The notes under the pieces were generated by a model. It saw only the letters and a list, made by a program, of their open reading frames with translations. It did no database searches and was not told the origin of the DNA. The translations under genes were made by a program, and so were the position numbers. A DNA stretch of 64,000 bases. Origin: Spirochaetaceae bacterium 4572_59. GTDB taxonomy: Bacteria > Spirochaetota > Spirochaetia > DSM-2461. This document shows, one piece after another, positions 17,288 to 26,697 of the stretch (positions within the stretch are counted from its first letter, which is position 1; each line of letters starts with the position of its first letter). The stretch covers positions 124,001-188,000 of the forward strand of contig NBMC01000003.1 in assembly GCA_002084805.1 (NCBI GenBank). Direction: 5' to 3'.

Positions 17288-18364
17288 TCAAAAAAGGGAT
17301 CTCATGGACGGATTGCCCTTAATGACAGCTTCCTGCCGGGGAGAAAGCCCTGCGGCATCCTTCTGCTCTGGATCAGCCCCTCTCTGCAACAGCAGCTTCA
17401 CCGTTTGGATGGAGCCCCCGGCAACCGCATAATGCAGTGGCGTTCTGCCTCTGTCATCAGAGGGATTGGGATCGGCTCCGGCTTCCAGCAAAAGATGTGA
17501 AATATCCCAGAGACCTCTTCGTGAGGCCAGCAGTAAAGCTGTATACCCCCGGGAATCCTTCTCTTCCGTATCCGCCCCATCCTGCAGGTACATCCGACTC
17601 ACATAGAACTGCCCATTCAGGACAGCCTCCACAAGATCGCTTCCTTTTCTGATAACAGGAGAAAAACCGAACGATAGATGGGCTCCGAAAACTCTGTATT
17701 TCCACTGGGTCAGAGAACTTGCCGGACCTGACTTTTCAAGGGCGATAACGGCAATACGCTTCTCTGAGGGGTTTTTGATATATCCTTTCAAAATCATATC
17801 ATCCACAACTTCCTGAGCAGGATCTGGTTTGTAGTCGTAGATGGCCTTTGCACTATTGTGGTTTCTGTAAAATTGAATGCTAATCTCCCTGCAGAGGCCC
17901 TGGGGAGCTTCGGGAGTCTCCGAACGGTCCATAAAGACCTCAAGACTGTAGGAAACCTCATCTATACGAAACGTCTTCTCTCCTCTCAGAATAGTAGCAT
18001 CCGCTGCAATTCCAAAGCGGAGCAGTTGGGAATGCCACTCAGGATGACGGTCCCACAGTTCTGCCGGGCTCTGATCAGTCATAAGGGTCCATTCCGGACT
18101 GGAATAAAGAATTTTATCTTCAATCAAGTCCTGAATGAACCACTGCCAGGACTGCCAGCCTCCTTCTCCGGGAAAGGTAATACCATAGGCCACCCGTCCC
18201 TGTCTGGACCATCCGATGGAATAGAAATTCAGGACATCAAATGAGAACTCTTTTATCTGTACGGGTCCCGCCCAGGCATTTTCCTCTCCTGTCAGCTCCA
18301 GCACTCCGGAGAAAAACAGAAAGAAGAGAGGAAGTAGAAGGGTCTGTATTGCCTTTTTAACCAT
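17288..18364 (-). CDS. Exported ankyrin-repeat protein
   Basis: A 358-residue protein with a signal peptide (KKAIQTLLLPLFFLFFSGVL). The first ~230 residues form a unique domain without a motif known to me. The C-terminal ~110 residues contain ankyrin repeats: LVEAVLNGQFYVSRMYLQDG, GYTALLLASRRGLWDISHLL and RTPLHYAVAGGSIQTVKLLL. Ankyrin repeats usually mediate protein contacts; here they would act outside the cytoplasmic membrane. It is monocistronic and convergent with rlmH. Confidence 0.8.
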   Translation of the reverse strand: MVKKAIQTLLLPLFFLFFSGVLELTGEENAWAGPVQIKEFSFDVLNFYSIGWSRQGRVAYGITFPGEGGWQSWQWFIQDLIEDKILYSSPEWTLMTDQSPAELWDRHPEWHSQLLRFGIAADATILRGEKTFRIDEVSYSLEVFMDRSETPEAPQGLCREISIQFYRNHNSAKAIYDYKPDPAQEVVDDMILKGYIKNPSEKRIAVIALEKSGPASSLTQWKYRVFGAHLSFGFSPVIRKGSDLVEAVLNGQFYVSRMYLQDGADTEEKDSRGYTALLLASRRGLWDISHLLLEAGADPNPSDDRGRTPLHYAVAGGSIQTVKLLLQRGADPEQKDAAGLSPRQEAVIKGNPSMRSLF

Positions 18365-18429
18365 GACTCCTTTAATATATCGGAAACATATAATAATTTA
18401 AAAGGAAAGAGAGTTTATAAGAGATGAAT

Positions 18430-19140
18430 ATGAGCAGTTTTACAACATTAATAACGCTGTTGCTTGTCGCAGCAGGATATATCAGCCCCTGGTTTCAGGA
18501 GCAGATTCGGACAATGGGATTTTTTGCCCTGTCAGGAGCCGTCACAAACTGGCTGGCCATTCACATGCTTTTTGAAAAAGTCCCGGGTCTCTACGGTTCC
18601 GGAGTTATTCCCCTGCATTTTGAAGATTTCAAAAAAGGGATTCGCCAGATGATTATGGATCAGTTCTTCACAGTGGAAAATGTTTCACGAATTATGAATG
18701 ATGAAGCGGGAGTTCTGACTGCAAAAGTCGATTTTTCTGCTGCAGCTGATGCGGTTAACTACGACAGGATATTCGACGGACTCACAGAAACTATCTTGAC
18801 ATCCTCTCTTGGGAGCATGCTGGGAATGTTTGGCGGAGCCTCTGTAATTGAAGGATTCAGAGCCCCTTTCAAGGAAAAAACCAGACAAATCATTGTGGAA
18901 GAAACTGGCAACCCCGAATTCCACAAAACCCTGACCGGTTCTCTGGACACAGAAAAAACAGCGAAAGATATCATTAAAAAAGTGGAAAGCATTGTATTTA
19001 CCCGTCTGGAAGAACTGACACCACAGATGGTAAAAGAAATAATACAGGAAATGATACGGAAGCACCTTGGTTGGCTCGTTGTATGGGGTGGTGTTTTCGG
19101 TGGAATCATCGGCTTATTCATGAGTCTGATTCCCTCCTGA
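18430..19140 (+). CDS. DUF445 family membrane protein
   Basis: About 236 residues. Hydrophobic N-terminus (FTTLITLLLVAAGYISPW) followed by the family hallmark GFFALSGAVTNWLAIHMLFEKVPGLYGSG, an amphipathic middle and a C-terminal membrane anchor (LVVWGGVFGGIIGLFMSLIP). This matches the DUF445/YheB-like proteins, which have no settled function. The ORF track starts at 18424; an in-frame ATG at 18430 has better spacing from the AAGAG site and is preferred. Both N- and C-terminal anchors suggest the middle part sits along the membrane. Confidence 0.8.
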   Translation: MSSFTTLITLLLVAAGYISPWFQEQIRTMGFFALSGAVTNWLAIHMLFEKVPGLYGSGVIPLHFEDFKKGIRQMIMDQFFTVENVSRIMNDEAGVLTAKVDFSAAADAVNYDRIFDGLTETILTSSLGSMLGMFGGASVIEGFRAPFKEKTRQIIVEETGNPEFHKTLTGSLDTEKTAKDIIKKVESIVFTRLEELTPQMVKEIIQEMIRKHLGWLVVWGGVFGGIIGLFMSLIPS

Positions 19141-19210
19141 AATACCTTACAGGAATATTTTATATTTTTGGATTTTTTATAAAGAAACTGATTTGAAAAT
19201 ATTTTTGGGC

Positions 19211-19250
19211 AAAAAAAAGCCCCTACAGAAAAGGAGGAAACTGCAGGGGC
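19211..19250 (-). terminator. Intrinsic terminator ending the small RNA
   Basis: GCCCCTGCAG pairs with CTGTAGGGGC on the minus strand (one mismatch) and is followed directly by eight T. The T-run lies only on the minus-strand side, which fixes the direction. Confidence 0.85.
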
Positions 19251-19383
19251 ACAAAATCAAAAGGAAAAAAAGTTAATCAATCTTTTTCTCCGACAAAACA
19301 AGTTAACAACTTATTTCGTCTTATAAAAACTGATGATTAAGAAAAGGAGGGAAAACTTAAACATCAGCAAGGTCCTAAATATT
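19211..19383 (-). ncRNA. Candidate trans-acting small RNA with CCUCC loops
   Basis: A roughly 173-nt transcript is predicted from the sequence alone. Stem-loop 1 (19330-19367) has a 12-pair stem with one mismatch and a loop of UUUUCCCUCCUUUU. Stem-loop 2 (19292-19320) is 13 pairs counting two G-U wobbles. Stem-loop 3 (19219-19250) is a 10-pair GC-rich terminator stem, one mismatch, with loop UUUCCUCCUUUU, followed by eight U. Two loops therefore display CCUCC, the complement of a Shine-Dalgarno AGGAGG. No plausible reading frame covers it. A near-consensus promoter precedes it. RNAs with exposed anti-Shine-Dalgarno loops are known in other phyla (for example RsaE in staphylococci, CcsR/cuckoo RNAs in Rhodobacter); relation to them is not claimed. 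Confidence 0.78.
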
Positions 19384-19389
19384 ATTTAA

Positions 19390-19418
19390 AATATAATAAT
19401 CTCACAGTTAAAAGTCAA
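19390..19418 (-). promoter_or_regulatory. Sigma-70-type promoter of the small RNA
   Basis: On the minus strand TTGACT and TATATT are exactly 17 bases apart. The predicted start is an A near 19383, giving a transcript that ends in the intrinsic terminator at 19211-19250. Confidence 0.75.
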
Positions 19419-19531
19419 TAATATCAGTAATTCTTTAGCTATTTAACTACTGTTTCATTCCCTCATCCGATAAGATATTTGAAATATAGTCCTCTTATGT
19501 TAAGAAATCATGAAGCTTATGTGAGTGTATA

Positions 19532-20935
19532 TTAGCATATTGGTAGAGTAATTCTGAATAGAGCGCCATGGTCCTGTCCTTCTTCAACTTCAAGGTATCC
19601 ATTATGAAGATCAATAATAGCCTTGCTGATTGCCAATCCTAATCCGGAGCCCCCCTCCTGACGATTACGGGACTTATCCAATCTGTAAAAACGGTCAAAT
19701 ACTTTTAATCTCTGATCCGCCGGTATTCCCGGTCCTGTATCCTCAACTTCAATGATAAGTTTCTCTTCCATACGGAAAGTTCTGAGTGTAATAGAGCCTT
19801 CTGAAGGTGTATATTTCACAGCATTGGCAAGCAGATTTTTCAAAACCTGCTGCAGTTTCCGCCGATCACCCGCCCAGGAGTCATGGAAATGGGCCTCCAC
19901 ATGAATCTGTAATTTTTTATCAACCCTGACAGCCCGAAAACTTTCGGCCATGAGGGAAATCAGCTCATCCGGATCAAAGACCTCCTTTTCCAGATCAGTC
20001 TGAGAAGATTCCGCACTGGAAAGCTCATGTAGATCCCGTATCAGATCTGCAAGAAGAGTACTTTCATTATAGAGGGAACGAAGTCGTTCCTCATCCGCCT
20101 CATATATCCCGTCCAGCATCATTTCCAAGTTCCCCATTATCAGACTGACCGGAGTCCGCAGTTCATGAGCCGTATCGGAAATGATTTGCTTCTTCCACTG
20201 CTCAGAAGCTTGAAGGGAGGCAGCCATTTCATTAAACCCTTCCGCCAGTCTGCTCAATTCATCCCCGGATCCGGGATGGTCCACACGAAAAGAGTAATCT
20301 CCCCGACCGAGAAGCCGTACCCCCTGATTGAGAGAATTCAAAGGTTTCAAAATCTTCTTAAGAAACAGAACGCCTATAAAGGAGGCAAGTACAGCGGACA
20401 GCATAGCAGAAAAGAGAACTCCCAGAAGGAGAGATCTCAGGTATTTATACTCCGTCTCGGGCAGGGATCCTTCCAGCATTACCCCGGCAAATACATAACC
20501 CGTAATAGCCCTGTTTTTATTGAAGAAAGGGACAGCATCCAAGAGTTTCGTATCTGAAACAGAGTTGTGAAAGTGCTCCCGCATTCCCGCATTTCCTCTA
20601 AGAACAACACCATTTTTATCTGTGACAAGGAATCCCACAGGCTCGATATCTCCAGAAGCCCTTATCATGGGCATCGTTTTCATTCGCGGCTGCATGTGTC
20701 TGGGCCGCTGAGCTGCCAGAGAAAGAGAAGAAATGGCCTCATCCAGACGGTTATTCTCTGCTGAGGTGGTCAGATAACCCGCTATGGTATGAGCAAGGTT
20801 ACGGTCCTTCTCAAGAGCATAAGCTCTGAATCTGCTGGAAGAGAGAGAGAAAACCAGCAGTATCGTTATCACACTGCTTACAAGAATAGTCCCAGCTATC
20901 AGGATCACCAGGCGGATAGACAGAGATGTTTTCAT
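19532..20935 (-). CDS. Membrane sensor histidine kinase (HAMP-HisKA-HATPase)
   Basis: About 467 residues. Two transmembrane segments (SIRLVILIAGTILVSSVITI near the start and LLLGVLFSAMLSAVLASFIG near residue 180) flank a periplasmic sensor domain with a VGFLVTDKNGVVL segment. A HAMP linker follows, then HisKA with the phosphorylated His in HELRTPVSLIMGNLE, and HATPase_c (NLLANAVKYTP; DTGPGIP; GSGLGLAISKAII). The start is set at MKTSLSIRL, 4 bases overlapping the end of the response regulator gene (ATGA), so the two are translationally coupled. It resembles the BaeS/BasS class. The signal is unknown. Confidence 0.92.
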   Translation of the reverse strand: MKTSLSIRLVILIAGTILVSSVITILLVFSLSSSRFRAYALEKDRNLAHTIAGYLTTSAENNRLDEAISSLSLAAQRPRHMQPRMKTMPMIRASGDIEPVGFLVTDKNGVVLRGNAGMREHFHNSVSDTKLLDAVPFFNKNRAITGYVFAGVMLEGSLPETEYKYLRSLLLGVLFSAMLSAVLASFIGVLFLKKILKPLNSLNQGVRLLGRGDYSFRVDHPGSGDELSRLAEGFNEMAASLQASEQWKKQIISDTAHELRTPVSLIMGNLEMMLDGIYEADEERLRSLYNESTLLADLIRDLHELSSAESSQTDLEKEVFDPDELISLMAESFRAVRVDKKLQIHVEAHFHDSWAGDRRKLQQVLKNLLANAVKYTPSEGSITLRTFRMEEKLIIEVEDTGPGIPADQRLKVFDRFYRLDKSRNRQEGGSGLGLAISKAIIDLHNGYLEVEEGQDHGALFRITLPIC

Positions 20936-21630
20936 AAATCTTCCCTCATGCGGTAGCCGACGCCCCATACTGTCTGTAAATATTCGGGATGAGAGGGATT
21001 CTCCTCAATGAGTTTCCTGATATTTTTTATATGAACATCGATGGAGCGTTCGTATCCCTCATAAGGGTCTTCCTGAAAAGACTTGAGCAGATCCATCCGG
21101 GTGTAAACCCGTCCGGGAGAACTGATCATTTTATAAAGGATACTGAACTGAGCAGCTGTAACATCCACGGAGGCCTCTCTGATTTTTACTGACCGCTTAA
21201 TAGGATCGAGGGTCAGCTCTCTTAAACTAACAGGATCCTGGTCCCTGTCTGAGGAAAGGGCTGTGGCCGGCTCTGATCGTCTTAATACTGCACGGACCCG
21301 GGCAGCCATCTCTTTCATGCTGAATGGTTTACAGATATAGTCGTCTGCTCCAAGTTCCAGTCCCAGGACTTTATCCCCTTCTCCGGCTTTGGCCGTGACC
21401 ATAATAACAGGAACCCGGCTCTCCTTTCTTATTTCCCGGAGAACATCGATTCCATCCAGAACGGGCATCATAACATCCATAAGGATAAGATCCGCTGGAT
21501 CCTTCCGGAACAGTTTTAAGGCTTCCCGGCCATCCAGAGCGGGGGTCACTGCAAAACCAAGAGCATCCAGGTAGTCACAAATCATATCATTGATTTTCGT
21601 TTCATCTTCGGCAACCAGTATTCTTATCAT
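20932..21630 (-). CDS. OmpR/PhoB-family response regulator
   Basis: A 232-residue DNA-binding response regulator. Receiver domain 1-120 with acid pocket ILVAEDETKI, phospho-acceptor DLILMDVMMPVLDG, VPVIMVTAKAGEGDKVLGLE and the switch Lys in DDYICKPFS. The C-terminal winged helix shows LTAQF-type and RSIDVHIKNIRKLIEENPSHP, with the usual VWGVGYRM end. The ATG at 21630 is used instead of the TTG at 21636. A TATAGT box ends 7 bases before this ATG, so the mRNA may have almost no leader. It is the partner of the kinase encoded immediately downstream. Confidence 0.93.
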   Translation of the reverse strand: MIRILVAEDETKINDMICDYLDALGFAVTPALDGREALKLFRKDPADLILMDVMMPVLDGIDVLREIRKESRVPVIMVTAKAGEGDKVLGLELGADDYICKPFSMKEMAARVRAVLRRSEPATALSSDRDQDPVSLRELTLDPIKRSVKIREASVDVTAAQFSILYKMISSPGRVYTRMDLLKSFQEDPYEGYERSIDVHIKNIRKLIEENPSHPEYLQTVWGVGYRMREDL

Positions 21631-21793
21631 ACTCAATACTATACAACGAAATATGAACAGAGTATAAACAGAGGCTGAATTCTTTATAAAAAATATTCGA
21701 TAAAAGTCATTTATCAGGAGGCCTGGTCGTACTATAATTATATATCCGTTTCAGTACATAAAAACTGAACAGCATAAAAGGATATAAAAGCCC

Positions 21794-22639
21794 ATGAGAA
21801 CGCTAAAATCACAGGAAGTTTACATCCCTCTGAAAGATGCCATTATGCAGTCCGGAGTGGTTCTGCCCGATGACATTCTGTTGGGAATCGAAAAAGCCAA
21901 ACGAGAAGAAGAGGATGGTCCCGCTCTAAGTGTTCTCAAACACATTACAGATAATCTTTCCATAGCCGGGAAAAAGCATATACCTCTCTGTCAGGATACG
22001 GGTATGGTGATTCTCTTTGTTTCTATTGGCCAGGAGCTTATTATTGAGGGTGACCCCCTGGAAAAAGTACTTTATCGGGCGGTGGAAGATGCCTATGAGA
22101 AGGGACTTTTCAGAAAATCCGTGGTGGAGGATCCTCTAAAAGACCGGAAGAACAGCGGGAATAATCTACCCCCCGTCATTTATTATGACTTTCTGCCGGG
22201 AGACCGGCTGATTATAAAGGGCCTTCTGAAAGGTTTTGGGAGTGAAAATTGCAGCCGCGTTTTTATGCTGAAACCTACGGACGGGCGTGAAAAGGTAATA
22301 GAATCCGTTGTCAGTGCCGTAAGAGATGCAGGGGGAGCACCCTGCCCGCCGGTGGTTCTGGGAATCGGCATTGGCGGAACCATGGATTATGCCGCCAAGC
22401 TCTCAAAGAAAGCGCTCCTACGGAAGCTGGATCAACATCATCCTGACCCCTATTATTCCGATCTGGAAAAGGAAATACTGGATCAGGTCAATGCAACGGG
22501 TATAGGCTCGGGCGGGGTGGGTGGAAAAACAAGCGCTCTGGGTGTAAAAATTGAAAAGTTCCCCACACATATAGCAGGTCTCCCCGTAGCTGTCAGCGTC
22601 AACTGCTGGGCCGATAGAAGACTGGAGATAAGCTTATGA
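21794..22639 (+). CDS. Class I fumarate hydratase, alpha subunit
   Basis: A 281-residue alpha subunit of the two-subunit, oxygen-sensitive, 4Fe-4S class I fumarase/tartrate dehydratase family (TtdA/FumA N-domain). Iron-sulfur ligand cysteines are expected in PLCQDTGM, GSENCSRVFML and GGAPCPPVVLGIGIGGT. It interconverts fumarate and malate together with the beta subunit encoded next, in overlapping frames (ATGA). A TATAAT box is present near 21733. Fumarate hydratase is more likely than tartrate dehydratase, because no tartrate genes are nearby, but the sequence cannot decide. Confidence 0.88.
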   Translation: MRTLKSQEVYIPLKDAIMQSGVVLPDDILLGIEKAKREEEDGPALSVLKHITDNLSIAGKKHIPLCQDTGMVILFVSIGQELIIEGDPLEKVLYRAVEDAYEKGLFRKSVVEDPLKDRKNSGNNLPPVIYYDFLPGDRLIIKGLLKGFGSENCSRVFMLKPTDGREKVIESVVSAVRDAGGAPCPPVVLGIGIGGTMDYAAKLSKKALLRKLDQHHPDPYYSDLEKEILDQVNATGIGSGGVGGKTSALGVKIEKFPTHIAGLPVAVSVNCWADRRLEISL

Positions 22640-23157
22640 GAGAGATTCAGCTTCCCCTTGAAAAGAGCCTTGTGAAAGAACTGACTGTTGGCGAAGAGCT
22701 TCGTTTGAACGGAACCATATATGTGGGGAGAGATCAGGCTCATCAGAGATTGACCCGGCTAATAGAAAATAGTGAAGCCCTACCCTTCGAACTGAAAGGG
22801 AATATTATCTACTACATGGGTCCCAGCCCCACCCCGGAAGGCCGCGTTATCGGTTCTGCGGGCCCTACAACGGCCGGAAGAATGGATCCATTTACCCCTG
22901 CCCTTCTGGACAGAGGACTGACGGCCATGATCGGAAAGGGAAACAGGAATCAGAGTGTTTACGATGCAATTATCCGGAACGGGGCGGTTTTTCTTTACGC
23001 CTTCGGCGGATGCGGAGCCCTCTATTCTGATAAGATTACATCCAGCGAAGTGCTGGCCTTTGACGATCTCGGTCCCGAAGCTATCTATAAACTGAAAGTA
23101 AAAGATTTCCCCGTATTGGTGGCCATCGACTGCCGGGGCAACAACATTTTTAAATAA
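22636..23157 (+). CDS. Class I fumarate hydratase, beta subunit
   Basis: A 173-residue beta subunit (FumA C-domain/TtdB type). Signatures are [20 protein letters not shown], the active-site region [11 protein letters not shown] and [16 protein letters not shown], ending with [18 protein letters not shown]. The ATG overlaps the alpha-subunit stop by 4 bases. It pairs with the alpha subunit to build the dehydratase. Normal length. The chemoreceptor gene follows after only 10 bases, suggesting partial co-transcription. Confidence 0.88.
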   Translation: MREIQLPLEKSLVKELTVGEELRLNGTIYVGRDQAHQRLTRLIENSEALPFELKGNIIYYMGPSPTPEGRVIGSAGPTTAGRMDPFTPALLDRGLTAMIGKGNRNQSVYDAIIRNGAVFLYAFGGCGALYSDKITSSEVLAFDDLGPEAIYKLKVKDFPVLVAIDCRGNNIFK

Positions 23158-23167
23158 AGGAAAAATA

Positions 23168-25321
23168 ATGAAATTACAAACCAGGAGTATATTATTTTTT
23201 ATCCCCCTTTTTGCCATCAATATTATCGCTGTAATATTTTTTGTAAATATCAACTTCCAAAATACTCTGGAAGAGAATACTCTCAATGAATCCCGACTGT
23301 TAAGTAATGAAGTAAAGATAATGGAAGATCAACTAAAGACCAAAGCCCTCTCCATTGCTACTATGGTTGCGACCAATCCGGATGTGATGGACGCTTATAC
23401 AAAAGGCAGTAATGATGAAATTCGCAAATTCCTGAGACCTGCTGCCGATTTACTTGTTACGAATCTTAAAAACTCCATGGATATAGAAGATCTAAGATTC
23501 CACTTTCATATTGCACCCGTCCAAAGCCTGTACCGAACCTGGACCGACAAAAAGGATGATGATTTAAGCTCCTTCCGCCACTCCGTAAAACAGGTGATAC
23601 AGACAGGAAAACCCATAATGGGAATAGAACTAGGTAAGGGTGGAATGGTGATAAGAGGTATTCACCCTATCAAGATCGGAACGAAAACAGTTGGGTCTGT
23701 TGAAATGTACTTTCAGCCGCAGCAACTTCTTGGAATGATGAATATTGATAAAAATAAAATAGGTCTTGTACTTCTGGCAGACGAAGAGAGTCTCCTCGAT
23801 ATCATCTTTGAAGATGACTTAAAAAATTACTATAATAAGGGAGAAATCGGCTCCCAGATGATATCCTATATCTCATCGGACTGGATCAAACCAGATGAGG
23901 ACATATCCGCCGATCTTATAGAAAAATCAAAGAAAAACAGTCAAACAATAAACGTCGTTAAAGGAAACCACTCTCTCAGCTATATTCCTATCAATGATTT
24001 TCAAAATAATACTGTAGGTTTTTATATTTTCATACAGAATATGAAAGATCAGATACAGCATAACAAGCAGATTCAAACAAAACTGACAATACTGTTAATC
24101 TTTGCAAATATAATTATCCTTCTTATTCTCATATTCTGGATATTCAAATTCATTATACGACCCATAAAAAGACTGGACAAAGCTGTTGAAATTATCTCCA
24201 GAGGAAGCGGTGATCTGACACATAGAATTACAGTTAAAAGGCAGGATGAACTGGGAACTATCGGAGAAAACTTTAATAGCTTCTTGAAGAAACTGACGGA
24301 GATTGTAAGGAACACAAAGAATGCTTCCGAGGGGACTGAACACAGTAGCCGGGAACTAACAATAGTATCCGATATGACAATGAAGGCAAGTCATGCCATT
24401 TCAGAATCGATTATAAGGTCAAAAGAACAACTTTCTATAACTAGCAAAGAGATGGATAATTCCAGGGAGTATTCTGGAATTATAAGGAATAATCTGAATG
24501 ATTTCCAAGAGAGCATCGAGCAACTCTCTGCTATTGTAGAAGAGTCATCAGCCGGACTGACAGAAATGATGGCATCCCTGGAGAATGTAAATAAGCTTGT
24601 ACAGAATAGACAGAGCCTGACAGAAGAGCTTGTTGTTCTCTCTAATGAGGGTGAGCAATCAATTGGGGAGACCACAAATCAGATAGATACAATTAAGGAT
24701 TCGGTCAGTCAGATTGAAGCATTTACATCAATGATTGATGATATTGCGTCCCAGACAAACCTCCTATCCATGAATGCAGCGATTGAAGCCGCACATGCAG
24801 GAGACGCAGGAAAGGGTTTTGCGGTTGTAGCTGAAGAGATCCGGGGTCTTGCCGAAACGTCAGCAGAAGAGTCCAAACAGATAAGCGGATCCATAAAGAA
24901 GATTACTGAAATTATTCTTAATACTGAAAAGTCAGGTAAGGCATCAAAAGAAGCATTCATGAAAATTTCAAAGGCCGTCAAGAATGTGGCAGAAGGCCTG
25001 TCCGGAATTGCCCTCAGTACCAACGAAATTACAAGTGGAAGCCGAGAAGTCATGAATGCCATACTGGAAGTCCGGGATGTAACAATCAATGTAAAAGACA
25101 GTTCCGCCGCAATCAATCAGCAGCAGATCAATCTCAACAATGTGGTTGGAGAGAGTATCAAAGCTATGGGGAAGATGCAGAAAATGGAAGAGGATATGGG
25201 AGAGAAAAGTAGTGAGATTGAGTCTTCCATGAAGAATTTGGTAGATGTGGTTGAACAGCTCAATACGGACTCTGCTGATATGAAAGAAGAAATAAAAAGA
25301 TTTGAATTAAATGATAAATAA
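23168..25321 (+). CDS. Methyl-accepting chemotaxis protein
   Basis: A 717-residue transmembrane chemoreceptor. First membrane segment at residues 8-28 ([19 protein letters not shown]), a large extracellular sensor of about 270 residues (double-Cache-like spacing, with [11 protein letters not shown]), second membrane segment near 300-325, HAMP, and a cytoplasmic signalling domain whose conserved tip reads [20 protein letters not shown]. It binds CheA/CheW and controls flagellar rotation. No C-terminal CheR-binding pentapeptide is seen. It starts 10 bases after the fumarase beta gene and has an AGGAA ribosome site. Confidence 0.93.
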   Translation: MKLQTRSILFFIPLFAINIIAVIFFVNINFQNTLEENTLNESRLLSNEVKIMEDQLKTKALSIATMVATNPDVMDAYTKGSNDEIRKFLRPAADLLVTNLKNSMDIEDLRFHFHIAPVQSLYRTWTDKKDDDLSSFRHSVKQVIQTGKPIMGIELGKGGMVIRGIHPIKIGTKTVGSVEMYFQPQQLLGMMNIDKNKIGLVLLADEESLLDIIFEDDLKNYYNKGEIGSQMISYISSDWIKPDEDISADLIEKSKKNSQTINVVKGNHSLSYIPINDFQNNTVGFYIFIQNMKDQIQHNKQIQTKLTILLIFANIIILLILIFWIFKFIIRPIKRLDKAVEIISRGSGDLTHRITVKRQDELGTIGENFNSFLKKLTEIVRNTKNASEGTEHSSRELTIVSDMTMKASHAISESIIRSKEQLSITSKEMDNSREYSGIIRNNLNDFQESIEQLSAIVEESSAGLTEMMASLENVNKLVQNRQSLTEELVVLSNEGEQSIGETTNQIDTIKDSVSQIEAFTSMIDDIASQTNLLSMNAAIEAAHAGDAGKGFAVVAEEIRGLAETSAEESKQISGSIKKITEIILNTEKSGKASKEAFMKISKAVKNVAEGLSGIALSTNEITSGSREVMNAILEVRDVTINVKDSSAAINQQQINLNNVVGESIKAMGKMQKMEEDMGEKSSEIESSMKNLVDVVEQLNTDSADMKEEIKRFELNDK

Positions 25322-25324
25322 TAC

Positions 25325-26010
25325 CTGGGAATGATTTCTCTCACACAGCGAGGAGCCTGTCCCCCCAGACTCCGGATAATTTCCTGCTGTTGAAGGGGAG
25401 ATATTCTTCTCAACTGATTCACCAAGGGGAGGATGGTTTTAAGGCTCATTTGCATGGTGTAAGCATCTTTTTTGCATCCAACTTCCTTAAACATGACTTC
25501 AAACTGTGCTGTAACATGCTTTAAAAGATCCGCCTCCAGCATCGCCAATTTTCTTTATCCGGTTCTGAATCGCATTGGGGCTCTTTTTTACTCCAATTTC
25601 AGTAATATGTTTCCCGGGAATTTCCCTGTTGGATACTCCCATTATAGTACAAGCCGTTTTATCCCAGCCGAAAATAAATCCCTTTTCATCCATCATCCAG
25701 TAACAATCATGAACAAAACTTTCACCCGCAATCTGTTTACCAATCCCAGGACTCCCTGGATATCGCCATCCCCCTTATAGAGGGGAACTTTTGTTGTATG
25801 GACCCAATATTCACGGCCGCCGGCCAGATAGCTCTCCTGACAGTCTATGAAATTTCCTTTTTCTAACACACCCATGTCATCAAAACGGTATTTTTCTGTC
25901 AGATCATAGAGATACAGCAAAAAATCATTTTTACCAAGTATCTCCCGGGGCTGCAAATCGATATCTCCTGCAAAAGCATCATTACAGTATATGTATTTAT
26001 GATTGATCCA
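25325..26010 (-). pseudogene. Broken PAS-domain sensor gene
   Basis: Three ORF fragments on the minus strand join into one PAS protein if two single-base errors are undone. Frame A gives YIYCNDAFAG, REILGKNDFLLYLYDL and EYWVHTTKVPLYKGDGDIQG, a PAS/PAC pattern. It is broken near 25755, where one extra A would continue into GIGKQIAGESFVHDCYW and then a second PAS (MMDEKGFIFGWDKTACTIMG). Near 25540 one G fewer would continue into AMLEADLLKHVTAQFEVMF. There is no ATG at the 5' end, only a mid-domain TTG. The 3' end runs antisense into the chemoreceptor gene. It may have been a sensor for the membrane complex encoded upstream. Sequencing error is possible. Confidence 0.65.
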
Positions 26011-26072
26011 CTTATTTATCTGACTTTATTTAGATGTATTACTAAAAACTTAAAGCCTTAATTATTGTTGAT

Positions 26073-26697
26073 TCAAGAAATTTGACCGAGAAAACGCAGC
26101 ATACCGTCCAGAATGGTCAGAGGGTGAGGCGGACAGCCCGGTATAAAACAATCAATGGGAATAAAGTTTTCTCTGTCTTTTATACACTGGTCGGAATCGG
26201 CATAAAGCCCCCCTGAAACGGCACATGTACCCACCGCAATAACAAACTTTGGCTCTGGAATAGCATCATAGGCCTGTTTTACCGCATAAGACATATTGTT
26301 TGTTATGGGGCCGGTAATAAGAAGACCATCCGCATGCCTTGGGGAGGCAACATAGTGGATTCCGAAACGGCTTAGATCCCAGGCAAGGGTATTTAAAACA
26401 TTGGTATCGGCCTCACAGGCACCGCAGCCTCCCGCACTGACAACCCGGAGATGAAAGGAGACAGTCAGTACAGAAAAGACACATCCCCATATCGAGCCGC
26501 AAGCCCTGATCTGTTTTTGTTAAAGCCTTTGTAGGGCAGCTCTCCATACAGGAAGGAACAGAACAATCCCGGCATTTTTTCTGATCGATAGCAGGCATCC
26601 CCGCAAAACGTTCCGGCAGAACGGGAGCCGGACACTTGGGGTAGTTCATGGTCTGATGACCCTGTTTAAAACGGCTAATTAATACATCCAGCAGCAT
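26073..26697 (-). pseudogene. Ferredoxin-NuoB-like small subunit gene, frame-disrupted
   Basis: The gene seems to start at the ATG 26697 after AGGAG, with MLLDVLISRFKQGHQTMNYP, the usual opening of a two-cluster ferredoxin fused to a NuoB/HycG-like subunit. Ferredoxin cysteines follow (CRDCSVPSCMESCP; MCLFCTDC). The reading frame then ends at 26413, while the NuoB-like half continues one frame over: HLRVVSAGGCGACEADTN, RFGIHYVASPRHADGLLITG, VIAVGTCAVSGG, IPGCPPHPLTILDG. The second frame opens after a TAA and has no ATG, GTG or TTG before its first cysteines. Compared with intact relatives some 40 residues between the halves are missing, so a deletion with frame change is likely. Confidence 0.7.

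Larger units (their letters stand above)
19141..19531. other. Intergenic region between DUF445 and the histidine kinase gene
   Basis: About 390 bases without a protein gene. It holds the small RNA, its promoter and terminator on the minus strand. The remainder (19419-19531, and 19141-19210) is AT-rich and shows nothing else that I can recognise. Confidence 0.7.

Noticed and set aside
19219-19367. Plus-strand reading of the same hairpins, with GGAGG in the loops, as a CsrB-like RNA
   Set aside because: The good promoter and the terminator T-run are both on the minus strand. The plus strand has neither.
26410-26470. Programmed frameshift joining the ferredoxin and NuoB halves
   Set aside because: No slippery sequence is seen, and about 40 residues are missing at the joint, so deletion fits better.
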